A DNA stretch of 64,000 nt from a virus: positions 1 to 64,000 of IMG/VR virus record IMGVR_UViG_3300045974_000549. One strand, 5' to 3'. This document shows positions 25,992-34,724 of the stretch, piece by piece. Numbering within the stretch: position 1 is the first letter of the stretch; the number at the start of each line of letters is the position of its first letter. Below the pieces are notes generated by a model. That model was not told the origin of the DNA, ran no database searches, and worked only from the letters and a program-made list of their open reading frames with translations. Position numbers and translations under genes: made by a program.

Positions 25992-28001
25992 TTAAATTGC
26001 GCGAATCTCGCAAACTCCCCCGCTACAAGCTATCTCTTGCGCTACAGTGGTGTTGTCTACATTTTCTTTAACTTCAGTCAAATCAATGTCAGTAATATAC
26101 TTTGACAATTCTAAATACTTCTCTTCGGAAACAGACTCAAATGGTGCTTGTTGGTAAGTACCACCGTCTTTGGGTAGAAGAGATAGTCCGTTATAAACAT
26201 TTCTATTCTCCCACATCCAAGCACCAACTTGGTCCCATTCTTCAGGACCCACATATACAGTAGCCGATACGTTATGAGTGTTTGGTCCACTTATGTGTCC
26301 GGTTTTCACCCAATCCACAGACACTCTCTTCACTCTCTCCAAAAATTCAAATGCAGTTTCCTTATCAGAAGTAACTGATCCATCTGGAGCCTTCATTGGA
26401 ATACACAAGTACGACGAATTTTTAGGATCAAAAATAGAATCTTCAAGAAGTTCTGGTACTTTGGACATCAAGTATCCAAAAAGAGGTTCTATCTTGTTGA
26501 TTTTTAAACGACGGACATAGTAACGATCAAACCAGGCATGAATACCTGAAGAAGTACCCATTACTAATGAAGTAGTACCCGATGGTTTTACACAGGTAGT
26601 ACGAGCAGCAGGTTTAATCCCCATGATTTTAGCTATACGTTTGTTTTCTTCTTTAACCGCATTTGCAGCAGCTACTAAATCAAACTGTGAGTTGGAAATT
26701 GATGCAAGTCCAGTAAGTGAAACACCAAGAAGGGCTTCAGATTCTGTATTTTCTTTCCAAATATCGCGTAAATAATGAAAATCCGTGTATCCAGCTTGTA
26801 TAGTGCCTAGAAGAGCTGCAGCTTTAACCCTATCTTCAAGTTCTTCTTGTGTTTTTACTGTTGAAATATTAACTTCGGTAAGATTACAAAATTGGTTTGG
26901 CTTCAAACTGATTTCCACACATGGATTAGTACCAAGTTCTGGGTCATTAGTGAAGTAAATCCCAGGTTCTCCTGCCCCAGAATCCCGCATCTGTTTATAG
27001 AGACCACGGAAATTGAGTTCAGTGTGGTGATCCCTAACGAACACAGCAGAATTATTAGAGCGTCCACGTTGAGGTTCGAAGAAAAACCATGGGAGTTTTT
27101 GCTCATTAACCAACATTTCATAGTGTTTTTTATCAAGAAACACTGTATGTTGTTTTGCTGGCATCCATCCATTTACTTCAACTACTACTTGGTGAACATC
27201 GCTATTAGATTCGGTTTCATCAATCAATTTAGCGTTAAAATTTGATTTACAACGTATCATTTCTTGGTCTTCCATTGAAAACAGCGCGATCATTGCTGCT
27301 TCACGAATACCACCAGAGAGAACTGCATCGGCAATAAAACAATTGATATCATGCACTTCGATAGGTGTTAATTTTGATCCATTATCTTTAGAATCAAAAA
27401 TTGCTTGCATAGAAGTTAACGTTTTTTTCAAAGGTTCAGGACCAGGAGCCTTACCACCCGAAGTTTTAAGTGGTGTACCTTTTTTCCTAAGAGATCGGTA
27501 ATCAAAAATTGGTAATGCCCCACCGTCGAGATAAGCTTTTGTAAGAACTTCAACTGCGTTTGCCCATCCAATCATATCGTCTGCAATCAAATATTTCTTA
27601 GATCTAGTAGGTTTTCTGATTGACGGTAATTTGTTTACGTGTTTGTATTGAACTGAATACCCAACACCAGTACCACCAATTAAAAGAAACATCACCTCTC
27701 TAAAGGTTTTCCAATGATCCATTGGCATATAAGCACAATTGAACAAGCGAGACTCCATAAGTTCAATTGGCAAACCAGAAAATTGCATAGATCTCATTGC
27801 TGGTACTACTTTTTTTGGTATGATGAATTTATCAAATACTTCAATCAGTTGTTCTCTCAGAAACGGATATTTTCTGATGTGCATATCTCGTGTTCGGTGA
27901 CAATTTTCTTCCCAACTTTCCCTTCGTTTTTCAGACTCTAAATACTTTGCGTACTTTAGGTAATGTGTCACTTTGCTCATTAATTCCAGACTACTATCCA
28001 T
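25992..28001 (-). CDS. nrdJ: Class II (B12-dependent) ribonucleoside-triphosphate reductase
   Basis: A 669-residue protein of the monomeric class II type. NCAYMPMDHWKTFRE holds the first redox cysteine, GTNPCVEISLKPNQFC carries the radical-site cysteine and its partner, and the C-terminal CSGGVC supplies the cysteine pair that re-reduces the active site. The enzyme makes deoxyribonucleotides using adenosylcobalamin and needs no oxygen. The length is close to Lactobacillus RTPR. AGAGGGGGGAAACGCT precedes the ATG. It is the last gene of the minus-strand operon. The host must supply or import cobalamin. Confidence 0.85.
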   Translation of the reverse strand: MDSSLELMSKVTHYLKYAKYLESEKRRESWEENCHRTRDMHIRKYPFLREQLIEVFDKFIIPKKVVPAMRSMQFSGLPIELMESRLFNCAYMPMDHWKTFREVMFLLIGGTGVGYSVQYKHVNKLPSIRKPTRSKKYLIADDMIGWANAVEVLTKAYLDGGALPIFDYRSLRKKGTPLKTSGGKAPGPEPLKKTLTSMQAIFDSKDNGSKLTPIEVHDINCFIADAVLSGGIREAAMIALFSMEDQEMIRCKSNFNAKLIDETESNSDVHQVVVEVNGWMPAKQHTVFLDKKHYEMLVNEQKLPWFFFEPQRGRSNNSAVFVRDHHTELNFRGLYKQMRDSGAGEPGIYFTNDPELGTNPCVEISLKPNQFCNLTEVNISTVKTQEELEDRVKAAALLGTIQAGYTDFHYLRDIWKENTESEALLGVSLTGLASISNSQFDLVAAANAVKEENKRIAKIMGIKPAARTTCVKPSGTTSLVMGTSSGIHAWFDRYYVRRLKINKIEPLFGYLMSKVPELLEDSIFDPKNSSYLCIPMKAPDGSVTSDKETAFEFLERVKRVSVDWVKTGHISGPNTHNVSATVYVGPEEWDQVGAWMWENRNVYNGLSLLPKDGGTYQQAPFESVSEEKYLELSKYITDIDLTEVKENVDNTTVAQEIACSGGVCEIRAI

Positions 28002-28039
28002 AGCGTTTCCCCCCTCTTCAGTCGTTCAATTGTCTTATG

Positions 28040-28357
28040 TTATACAGTTTCCGTATGTGGAACTGTTAATAAATTTGATAGAAATTCGTTGTTGTGGTAC
28101 CTAGTGACGTATACAAAGTAATTGTATTCAGGTACTTCTAGCTTAAGAACTATTTCAAGTTTTGGTATTAACTTCACCATATTAAAATCATCAACGGAAG
28201 TAATAACCAGATTAGATAATCCAAAGAAAATATCAGATGTTTCAATTGCTTTAATATATTTTTTAAAAGTCTCTAACTTATCACCTTCAAGTTTGTATAG
28301 GTCCTGTATTTCAAGTGACACAACTTCGTTGATTTCGGTGATAAGATTTCTAAGCAT
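28040..28357 (-). CDS. Unknown small protein in the nucleotide-metabolism operon
   Basis: A 105-residue acidic protein of alternating strands and helices. I do not recognise it. The start overlaps the stop of the upstream gene by eight bases, so it is translationally coupled. Confidence 0.5.
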   Translation of the reverse strand: MLRNLITEINEVVSLEIQDLYKLEGDKLETFKKYIKAIETSDIFFGLSNLVITSVDDFNMVKLIPKLEIVLKLEVPEYNYFVYVTRYHNNEFLSNLLTVPHTETV

Positions 28358-29201
28358 GTAGAGTCCTAATTTTAAGTTTTTTGCTTAACAATTCCCAACG
28401 ATCAGCGTATATGATAACATTATCTATTAACTCGGTAGGCATCCCTTTTGTTATCAATGCGTCAATGTTGAAAGATGTCGGTTTAACATCGGATAAAAAT
28501 TGAATAGCTTCAGACATCCCAATACCAATAATACCAGAAACATACCAAAACTGTGGTAAACTTAACCCTTCATCAAGTAGTTCTTCAAGTTTAGTTTCTA
28601 GTTTGTAGTATTTTTCACATTCAAGCGTACCATAAGTGTTAGTAAGTACATTATGACGGAAGTATGTAGATTTTTTACCAATTTGGGTAAAAAGAGGGAT
28701 AAAAGAAATCAAATTGTCGGCACCAAGTTTAGTACCGTAATTGTTTGGAAATGCGTTTGCCCATTCAGATATTTCTTCTGTGCTCATATTAGTGCAAAGT
28801 TCAATTAATCTATAAAGTGGAGTAGTAACTTTCCACTCACACATGGGATTTGAACATTTGAGACCAAAATGCTCTTGGTCCCCTATCTTTTTGCTTGATC
28901 TTACATAGTTACTACCACAAGCAAGACAGTCATATGGGAATGAAACGTCTTCCTTTGTACTATTAGTGATTTTAAGTTTTGATTCATCGTTAATAGACAA
29001 AGTAACTATAGAACCAATGCCAACTGGATGGTGTTCATAAATATCGGTTAGTCCCATTGGGAAAGAATTTAATTTTTCCCCACGAATTGTTACTTCATCA
29101 AACAATAGGTCACTAACCAAGAATCCGTGTGGGTCTAAGTACCAGTTTATATTGTCAACTTTTATCGTAGCTGTTGTGTTATTTTCCTGCTGTGTTTCCA
29201 T
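28350..29201 (-). CDS. LigA C-terminal-like protein (OB, zinc finger, HhH)
   Basis: A 283-residue protein. In the middle CLACGS (about residues 93-98) and CSNPMC (about 115-120) form a four-cysteine zinc finger, in the context FPYDCLACGS...LKCSNPMCEWK. This agrees with the finger of NAD-dependent DNA ligase, where CPxCG...CxNxxCPA precedes helix-hairpin-helix motifs. The later WYVSGIIGIGMSEAIQFL resembles an HhH unit (LxxLGIxxVGxxxAxxL). No nucleotidyltransferase domain with KxDG is present, so this would be the DNA-binding half only, either a split ligase subunit or a clamp-like protein. The identification is moderate. Confidence 0.45.
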   Translation of the reverse strand: METQQENNTTATIKVDNINWYLDPHGFLVSDLLFDEVTIRGEKLNSFPMGLTDIYEHHPVGIGSIVTLSINDESKLKITNSTKEDVSFPYDCLACGSNYVRSSKKIGDQEHFGLKCSNPMCEWKVTTPLYRLIELCTNMSTEEISEWANAFPNNYGTKLGADNLISFIPLFTQIGKKSTYFRHNVLTNTYGTLECEKYYKLETKLEELLDEGLSLPQFWYVSGIIGIGMSEAIQFLSDVKPTSFNIDALITKGMPTELIDNVIIYADRWELLSKKLKIRTLHA

Positions 29202-29802
29202 TTACAAAATTTTCAATCTCCATAGCTATTTGATCGATAGTTTTACCACCGACCTGAATTTGTGTTACTACTTCGTTTTCACTAAACGCGCACCTTTTTT
29301 TGTTGACAAGTGACCTGTAAATTTCCGTGTACTCAACCGATAATTCTGCCCAGTTAATTTGGCTTTCAAAAACATCATTATCAGCGATATCAAGTCTGTT
29401 ATCTGCATTCAAAAAGATAATTTTAACATCATATTTATGAGTGATGTTGGCCTTATACACACTGGAAAGAATGTTTTCAAGTAATGCCATTTCATATGGT
29501 TCAATTCCGGTCCGTTTACCATAAACTAGACCAGAAATATAACTTCTATCCATTACTAAACTGCGTTCCCCATCAAATAAGGTAAAAGCATCAACAGTGT
29601 GGGATATCCCGATCAAAAGTTGACGCTCTAGTGCCGAATATATTGGGTTCATTTTAGCTTCGTTGCGGATAAAACTTACTAGATTATCCTTAGAAGGCTG
29701 AATAATTAGTTCTGCCTCTAATTTATTGGCTAATAGTTTTGACTGGGTAGATTTACCCGTTCCGTCGCTACCTTCAATTATGACAAGTTTCTGTTTTTTC
29801 AT
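29179..29802 (-). CDS. tmk: Thymidylate kinase
   Basis: A 207-residue protein. EGSDGTGKST (residues 9-18) is the P-loop, and MDRSYISGLVYG matches the DR[YF] motif of dTMP kinases. It phosphorylates dTMP to dTDP. It lies between the PurZ-type gene and the LigA-like gene, and with ThyX and dUTPase it completes the thymidylate branch. Length and motifs are normal. Confidence 0.85.
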   Translation of the reverse strand: MKKQKLVIIEGSDGTGKSTQSKLLANKLEAELIIQPSKDNLVSFIRNEAKMNPIYSALERQLLIGISHTVDAFTLFDGERSLVMDRSYISGLVYGKRTGIEPYEMALLENILSSVYKANITHKYDVKIIFLNADNRLDIADNDVFESQINWAELSVEYTEIYRSLVNKKRCAFSENEVVTQIQVGGKTIDQIAMEIENFVNGNTAGK

Positions 29803-29836
29803 TTATTATTCCTACCGGAAAACGTGGTTGTATGTT

Positions 29837-31036
29837 CTAGCGTATAATAGTGTCTTCTGTGCATGCCCCAGTGCCTAAGAAACGCACATCTACACCTTTT
29901 AGGTACTCATCCATCCACGCTTGGAATTTCGGAGTTATCTTTTCGGTGCTTCCTTCCATTTCAGCGTCAACATAATTACAGAAGTTAAGTGAAATGTGGG
30001 TATCGGTACCTGCCTCATTATACATCACACTTTCATCTAAATTCATTCTTGAGAATGTAGCTACGCGTCGTGGCAGTTTGGTCACTGATGTAATCTCAAA
30101 AATTGGGTCTTTGGCTCCGGAAATCTTAGTCAAAGTTTCCCAATCAAGTTCTTTTTGATCAGGGTACCATTTACCAGAATTTCCTTCGTAAATAGTGTGC
30201 GGAGCACCATTTTGTACTTCTGCCCATGTAAGATGTCTTCCATCTTCGGTAGAAATGTACTTATTTGAGTTGATTCTAATTGGATATGTTCTAAAGTTGA
30301 TGATTGTATCCCCTGCATATTTGATTGGCAGGAACATATCAGAAAATCCTTGAGCTACGTTCACATTTCTATAAGTAACATATGGCCAGTGATAAGAATG
30401 TTGGTTGGAAAGTTGAAATCCCTGTGCAATTTCAAGGAGACCTGCTTGCCCTTTATTTAACCTGCTCATGATTTCCACTGGTACATCACACACCATGTCT
30501 TTGATTTGTTCACAGTCTCTAGCAATTTTCACTGATGGCCTTCTTAAAATACGACGAGCAGCACATGAACCAACACCATGATTAGTAGATCCAAATTTTG
30601 ATGTTCCTTCGTGTCTTTTTTCAATAAGTTGTCCATCAAACCCTAAAGTGCCACGTTCAAAGCCTTGATCAAGTTCTACATCCAGAATAGGCACCACTGG
30701 GGAAATTCCTATTTTACTTCTTGGAATTCCGTTTTCTTCCATTTCTCGTAACAACGCTGGAAGTTCGATCATAGCACCAGGTCCAAGGTAAATCTTCTCG
30801 AACTTCTCGTGGTTGTAAGCACAAGAATTGAGTGTTTGATAAAACCATTGTCTTCCATCATGAAGTCTTACCCAATGACCAGCTTGTGGGGCAAAAGTGT
30901 TACAAGCAAACTGCCAATTATCAGCATTTGCAGTAATAAACGAACCAATTTTTCCTTTACCAGAACTTCCGGCTCCACCGTCAAGAAGAGTTGTTAATTT
31001 GCCTGGTTTAAATACGAAGTTTGTGTTAGTGGGCAT
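29837..31036 (-). CDS. purZ: PurZ-type adenylosuccinate synthetase (2-amino-deoxyadenylosuccinate synthase candidate)
   Basis: A 399-residue adenylosuccinate synthetase homologue. The glycine-rich loop reads GGAGSSGKGK (residues 20-29), where PurA has GDEGKGK, so the catalytic Asp is Ser24. The general-acid His is retained as His54 in QAGHW. Loss of this Asp is the reported hallmark of PurZ, which joins aspartate to dGMP on the way to base Z. GSTNHGVGSCAARRI keeps the middle PurA region. I chose ATG 31036 because AAAGGA stands eight bases before it; an ATG at 31057 lies inside the sigma gene. A usual PurA role is possible but less likely given the Ser. Confidence 0.8.
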   Translation of the reverse strand: MPTNTNFVFKPGKLTTLLDGGAGSSGKGKIGSFITANADNWQFACNTFAPQAGHWVRLHDGRQWFYQTLNSCAYNHEKFEKIYLGPGAMIELPALLREMEENGIPRSKIGISPVVPILDVELDQGFERGTLGFDGQLIEKRHEGTSKFGSTNHGVGSCAARRILRRPSVKIARDCEQIKDMVCDVPVEIMSRLNKGQAGLLEIAQGFQLSNQHSYHWPYVTYRNVNVAQGFSDMFLPIKYAGDTIINFRTYPIRINSNKYISTEDGRHLTWAEVQNGAPHTIYEGNSGKWYPDQKELDWETLTKISGAKDPIFEITSVTKLPRRVATFSRMNLDESVMYNEAGTDTHISLNFCNYVDAEMEGSTEKITPKFQAWMDEYLKGVDVRFLGTGACTEDTIIR

Positions 31037-31637
31037 ATTTTTTTCCTTTGTAGCCATAGCAGCTAAAATGATGTTTAAGTTCGTCCATTGCTTTTTTGAC
31101 AGTCACAGGCGGTATGCCCAGAAACTTGCCAAGGGTGTTTGGTGGAATACTATCGAATTGTTGATACATTCGAACCTCTTCCTTCAAAACTTCCCATTTT
31201 TCTAACGTAGCATCTGATGGATTAAATAATTCCCTGAAAAAATGTTGGATTCTTGGGTTCACAGTTTCGTAGTAAGCCTCAAGAATTCTTACAATGTCTT
31301 TATGTTCAAGGTTATTGTAGGAATTTAAAAATTTGTTTCCTGCTTTGTGCATCATTGAGTCTGCAAAGTCGTTGAAACTGATTTCACCAATTTCTACCAT
31401 GCAGTTAATGTTTTCTCTCGTTTTATTTTTTCTAAATATGTCGTTCACATGATTTTTCAGAACGACGAAAGCGAGAGCGCAAACTTCGTCCTCCGAGACC
31501 GCCTCAAGTGTAGGCATCACTTCAGTGACTTTTAACCAAAGTTCTTGGTGTAGATCATCTTTATCGATTTTGTTTTGGTATCTAAAATGTTTGATTACAT
31601 TTTCTATCGTTGTGACATAGTGACAGTAGTGCTTCAT
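31026..31637 (-). CDS. Sigma-70-like RNA polymerase sigma factor
   Basis: A 203-residue protein. Residues about 20-72 resemble sigma region 2 (DKDDLHQELWLKV followed by VLKNHVNDIFRKNK, the pattern that binds core polymerase and the -10 element). The C-terminal TLGKFLGIPPVTVKKAMDEL is a helix-turn-helix like region 4. It probably switches the host polymerase to late phage promoters. GGAGGGGGAAC precedes the ATG. A near-consensus promoter is just upstream. Its stop overlaps purZ by eleven bases. Confidence 0.65.
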   Translation of the reverse strand: MKHYCHYVTTIENVIKHFRYQNKIDKDDLHQELWLKVTEVMPTLEAVSEDEVCALAFVVLKNHVNDIFRKNKTRENINCMVEIGEISFNDFADSMMHKAGNKFLNSYNNLEHKDIVRILEAYYETVNPRIQHFFRELFNPSDATLEKWEVLKEEVRMYQQFDSIPPNTLGKFLGIPPVTVKKAMDELKHHFSCYGYKGKKYAH

Positions 31638-31700
31638 TGACTGTTCCCCCTCCAGTTTCCGTTATGACAATTCTAATTTTTCAGTTTGCTGTTAGGCAAG

Positions 31701-31730
31701 ATACTAACACTGGCCGGAAGGGTTTGTCAA
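31701..31730 (-). promoter_or_regulatory. Sigma-70-type promoter before the sigma/purZ operon
   Basis: On the minus strand TTGACA (31730-31725) and TAGTAT (31706-31701) are separated by 18 bases. The -35 box begins one base after the polymerase stop codon. The transcript would have a leader of about 57 bases before the sigma gene and would continue into purZ, tmk and nrdJ. Confidence 0.65.
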
Positions 31731-34724
31731 TTACTGAGTGAATGAACATCGAACTTGCCACTCCACATTATCTTTAAAAAAGACATCTTCTTTATAAGAA
31801 GTTGGGTCAATAGGTTTCTCTCCAAGAATGTCATAACTCACCTTGTAAGCGGGTGATGCCTGTGCCACAGTTTTAACAAAGTCCTTTTTTGTTGCTGTAG
31901 TCGTAAATACTAGTTTGTCAGATGAAAGTTCTTCTATGTGGCAAGACATTGCTCCACCCCACGAAGTACCAAACTCCACATCAAGATGAAGTGGGCAAGT
32001 AACCCAAGGATATTTCTCTGGAATTACATCTTCTCCATACTTCTTTAAAAGTTGAATTGCCTGAAATAATTCCCCTGGGTAAACATCGTATTCCATGGAG
32101 TCATGCACTGTAGCAAGCAAAATTGAATTAAGAGATCTCCCCTTCATGTCGTTCCATATTTCAACAATTTGGTTTCGCACTAATTCACTTGCTGGAGACT
32201 GAACGCGATAGTTAACCGCAAGTCGTTTAGTTTCAGCAATGTCCGATTCTCTTTTTGAAAATGCGTTTGGCAAGTTAATTCTTCTACCAAGTACAGTTTC
32301 AACAAATCCGGTTTTAAGTGTGATATCCTCTTGTTCTTTTTTCCATTTAATAAGACGAGGCACTTTTGCATAAAAAGTATTCATCAAACGTTTAGCCTCT
32401 TCTACTGGAATTCCAAGGTCAGACGCTAAATTATATTCAGTTTTACCGTATAAAATCGCAAAGTTAACTGTTTTACCAACAGAACGTTGTTGCTTTGTAA
32501 TTTTTTCAGGTGGGACACCATAAAGAATTGATGCAGTTGACGTATGGGCATCGATCCCGTTTTTGAAATTTTCAATCATTGATTTTTCATTAGAAAGTGC
32601 GGCTACAATACGAAGTTCAAGCTGCGAAAAATCGGCAGCAAGTATCAATCCTCCATTTTTGTGCCAACGGGATGCTACAAGCCTTTTAATATCACATCCA
32701 TTTGGCATTGAGTGAAACGGAGACGACATCCTTCCGGTAATAGTACCGTTGATGTTAAACTTCGTGTAATACATGTCGTCTTTCATGCTATCAGGAAAAC
32801 TTTGTATATAATCTTTAAGAAGTTTTGATACCCGCTTGTAATCATGAATTTTTTGTACGTAAACTTTTGCCTCTTCCCAAAGTGGTACTTTTTCTTTGAA
32901 TCCATCGTCTGCTTTATATTTGTCCATCATGTGGCCAACTAAAACTTCGTTCAGAAGATACGATCTTGCGTCTTTACTAAGAGAGTCCGCACCTTTATCA
33001 GTGTGAAAATCTGGGTTAGATGGTAGTCCGTAATATTTTTTACCATAAGCAACTTCTGACAATTTTTCAGCATTGTTAAAGTTAAATGCTTTTTCTTTTA
33101 ATTTTTCCCTAGATAGTGGTGTTTTCTTTTTATTATTTATTTCTTCTAAGGGGGCAAGTTCTTTTGCCATGAACTTTTTTACTGTATTTAAGTCTTCTAT
33201 TTGTCCTCTTTTTTCTTTTAGATAATTTGTATAGTTAGTCTCAAGGAAATTGTAAGTGGACGGTAAAAAATAAATGCCTTTAAGTTCAGGTTCAATAATA
33301 GGTACTACTGCTTTGGTTACTTGTCTTGCCGCCTCTAGTGTGTCTTTTGGACAAACATTTTCATCTTCGAATTTTTCTTCAAGTTTTTGATTGTACCAAA
33401 CGTCCAAACAAGCGTATTTGCCTAAAAGACCTGTTGGGATTTGGCCATAATGTCTGTCTTTGGTTAATCTAAACAGTTTAAGATAGTGGTCGATTTCTAT
33501 ATCCCAATCGTCATTAACGTTAAAGTGTTTGCGTGATAACCCTTTAAGAGAGTTATCAATACCACCACCAGTACCTTGTAATTGTACAGACACGTTTTGG
33601 GTGTCCATTTGTATTTTCACTTTTGACAAATCACAATAACTTTTGTACGCGCACCATAAAAGATCGTATTTAAGATTATGGCCGGAAATAGGAATTGTGT
33701 TTAAAACTTCGGATATAAGAATTTTTAATTTGGCTCTATCTTGGTCGGTTACATCCCATGGGATTTCAACTAAATCAGAAAGCAAATTAGGAACACTCAT
33801 CAAATCACAATAAACACCACCAGGCTTACAGTCTTTTTGAAATGGCAGTTTAGAGTTGGATTTTTTGGCTTTAGCAGCATTAAGTGGAAATTTTAGTTTG
33901 TAATCTTCAAATTCTTCGGGGTTCAAGTCTTTCCAGTGGTGAATTTCGTTAGTCACATAAAATGGTATTGCTCTTGCTTTATCCATTCTTTTGTGTGTTA
34001 TTGACACCATTACAATTTCACCACCTTGTATAGGTTCAAGTGAAATTGAATTCTCGATATCGAATATAATATGGTCAATTTTGTTATGTTTGTACTGGGA
34101 AAGTAAAGTAGTTAAAAATTTAGTAGCACTTTTTGGGTCAAGGATTTCGTATTTATCTTCAGTATTTTCGGAAGGGGCATCAATAGAAGTGAAAGCTTTA
34201 GTTATATAAGTGTCAATATCCCTTAAATGTTGCGGGTGACGATCAGCAAGTGATGGGTCAAGATTAGGAATTACTTTAACAGTTAAGTCTTTGAATTTGA
34301 CATCTCTTGCAGTACCATACTCTCTAGTTATTTTTACGTCATGATCACCAGACAGATTTTTATATACAAAACCACCAAAAGTCATCACTGTAGCTGTTGG
34401 GTGTTCAGCAAGTTCGTCTCTCAAGTGTTTCAAACAATGAGCAATAGCATCTCTAGGAGGCTCTTTAAATCCAGAACGAGATACATTGTTTTCAAAAGTA
34501 GGGCATTTCATTAAATAAGTAAGTTTGTATCTACCTTCAAAACGAGAAAGAAGAGGCTTTATAGTAGCAGCTTTTACACCACCAAAAAATTTGCCTTCAT
34601 CGTCTGCTTTTTCTGGATAAGGGAATACCATGATTACTTCTGGTGATTCTGCCCCTTGTGGTTTTACTTTACCGCGTACACAATGCCTATAATGACCACA
34701 CTCAGCACAAATAAGTTCATTCAT
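31731..34724 (-). CDS. Family A DNA polymerase fused to a uracil-DNA-glycosylase-like domain
   Basis: A 997-residue protein. Residues 1-170 resemble Fe-S uracil-DNA glycosylases: Cys6 and Cys9 (CAEC), Cys74 (LMKCPTFENN) and Cys97 fit the four cluster ligands. The usual GExPG motif is replaced by VFPYPEK, so glycosylase activity is doubtful. FDIEN (residues 221-225) starts the 3'-5' exonuclease. Polymerase motif A is ADFSQLELRI, motif B is SVGKTVNFAILYG and motif C is TVHDSMEY, with Ser where many PolA enzymes have Glu. A comparable glycosylase-like extension is known from phage SPO1 polymerase. The gene lies next to the sigma/purZ operon and is a DpoZ candidate. Confidence 0.85.
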   Translation of the reverse strand: MNELICAECGHYRHCVRGKVKPQGAESPEVIMVFPYPEKADDEGKFFGGVKAATIKPLLSRFEGRYKLTYLMKCPTFENNVSRSGFKEPPRDAIAHCLKHLRDELAEHPTATVMTFGGFVYKNLSGDHDVKITREYGTARDVKFKDLTVKVIPNLDPSLADRHPQHLRDIDTYITKAFTSIDAPSENTEDKYEILDPKSATKFLTTLLSQYKHNKIDHIIFDIENSISLEPIQGGEIVMVSITHKRMDKARAIPFYVTNEIHHWKDLNPEEFEDYKLKFPLNAAKAKKSNSKLPFQKDCKPGGVYCDLMSVPNLLSDLVEIPWDVTDQDRAKLKILISEVLNTIPISGHNLKYDLLWCAYKSYCDLSKVKIQMDTQNVSVQLQGTGGGIDNSLKGLSRKHFNVNDDWDIEIDHYLKLFRLTKDRHYGQIPTGLLGKYACLDVWYNQKLEEKFEDENVCPKDTLEAARQVTKAVVPIIEPELKGIYFLPSTYNFLETNYTNYLKEKRGQIEDLNTVKKFMAKELAPLEEINNKKKTPLSREKLKEKAFNFNNAEKLSEVAYGKKYYGLPSNPDFHTDKGADSLSKDARSYLLNEVLVGHMMDKYKADDGFKEKVPLWEEAKVYVQKIHDYKRVSKLLKDYIQSFPDSMKDDMYYTKFNINGTITGRMSSPFHSMPNGCDIKRLVASRWHKNGGLILAADFSQLELRIVAALSNEKSMIENFKNGIDAHTSTASILYGVPPEKITKQQRSVGKTVNFAILYGKTEYNLASDLGIPVEEAKRLMNTFYAKVPRLIKWKKEQEDITLKTGFVETVLGRRINLPNAFSKRESDIAETKRLAVNYRVQSPASELVRNQIVEIWNDMKGRSLNSILLATVHDSMEYDVYPGELFQAIQLLKKYGEDVIPEKYPWVTCPLHLDVEFGTSWGGAMSCHIEELSSDKLVFTTTATKKDFVKTVAQASPAYKVSYDILGEKPIDPTSYKEDVFFKDNVEWQVRCSFTQ

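Noticed and set aside
31037-31057. Upstream ATG 31057 as purZ start
   Set aside because: It lies deeper in the sigma gene without a site at correct distance, while ATG 31036 has AAAGGA eight bases upstream.
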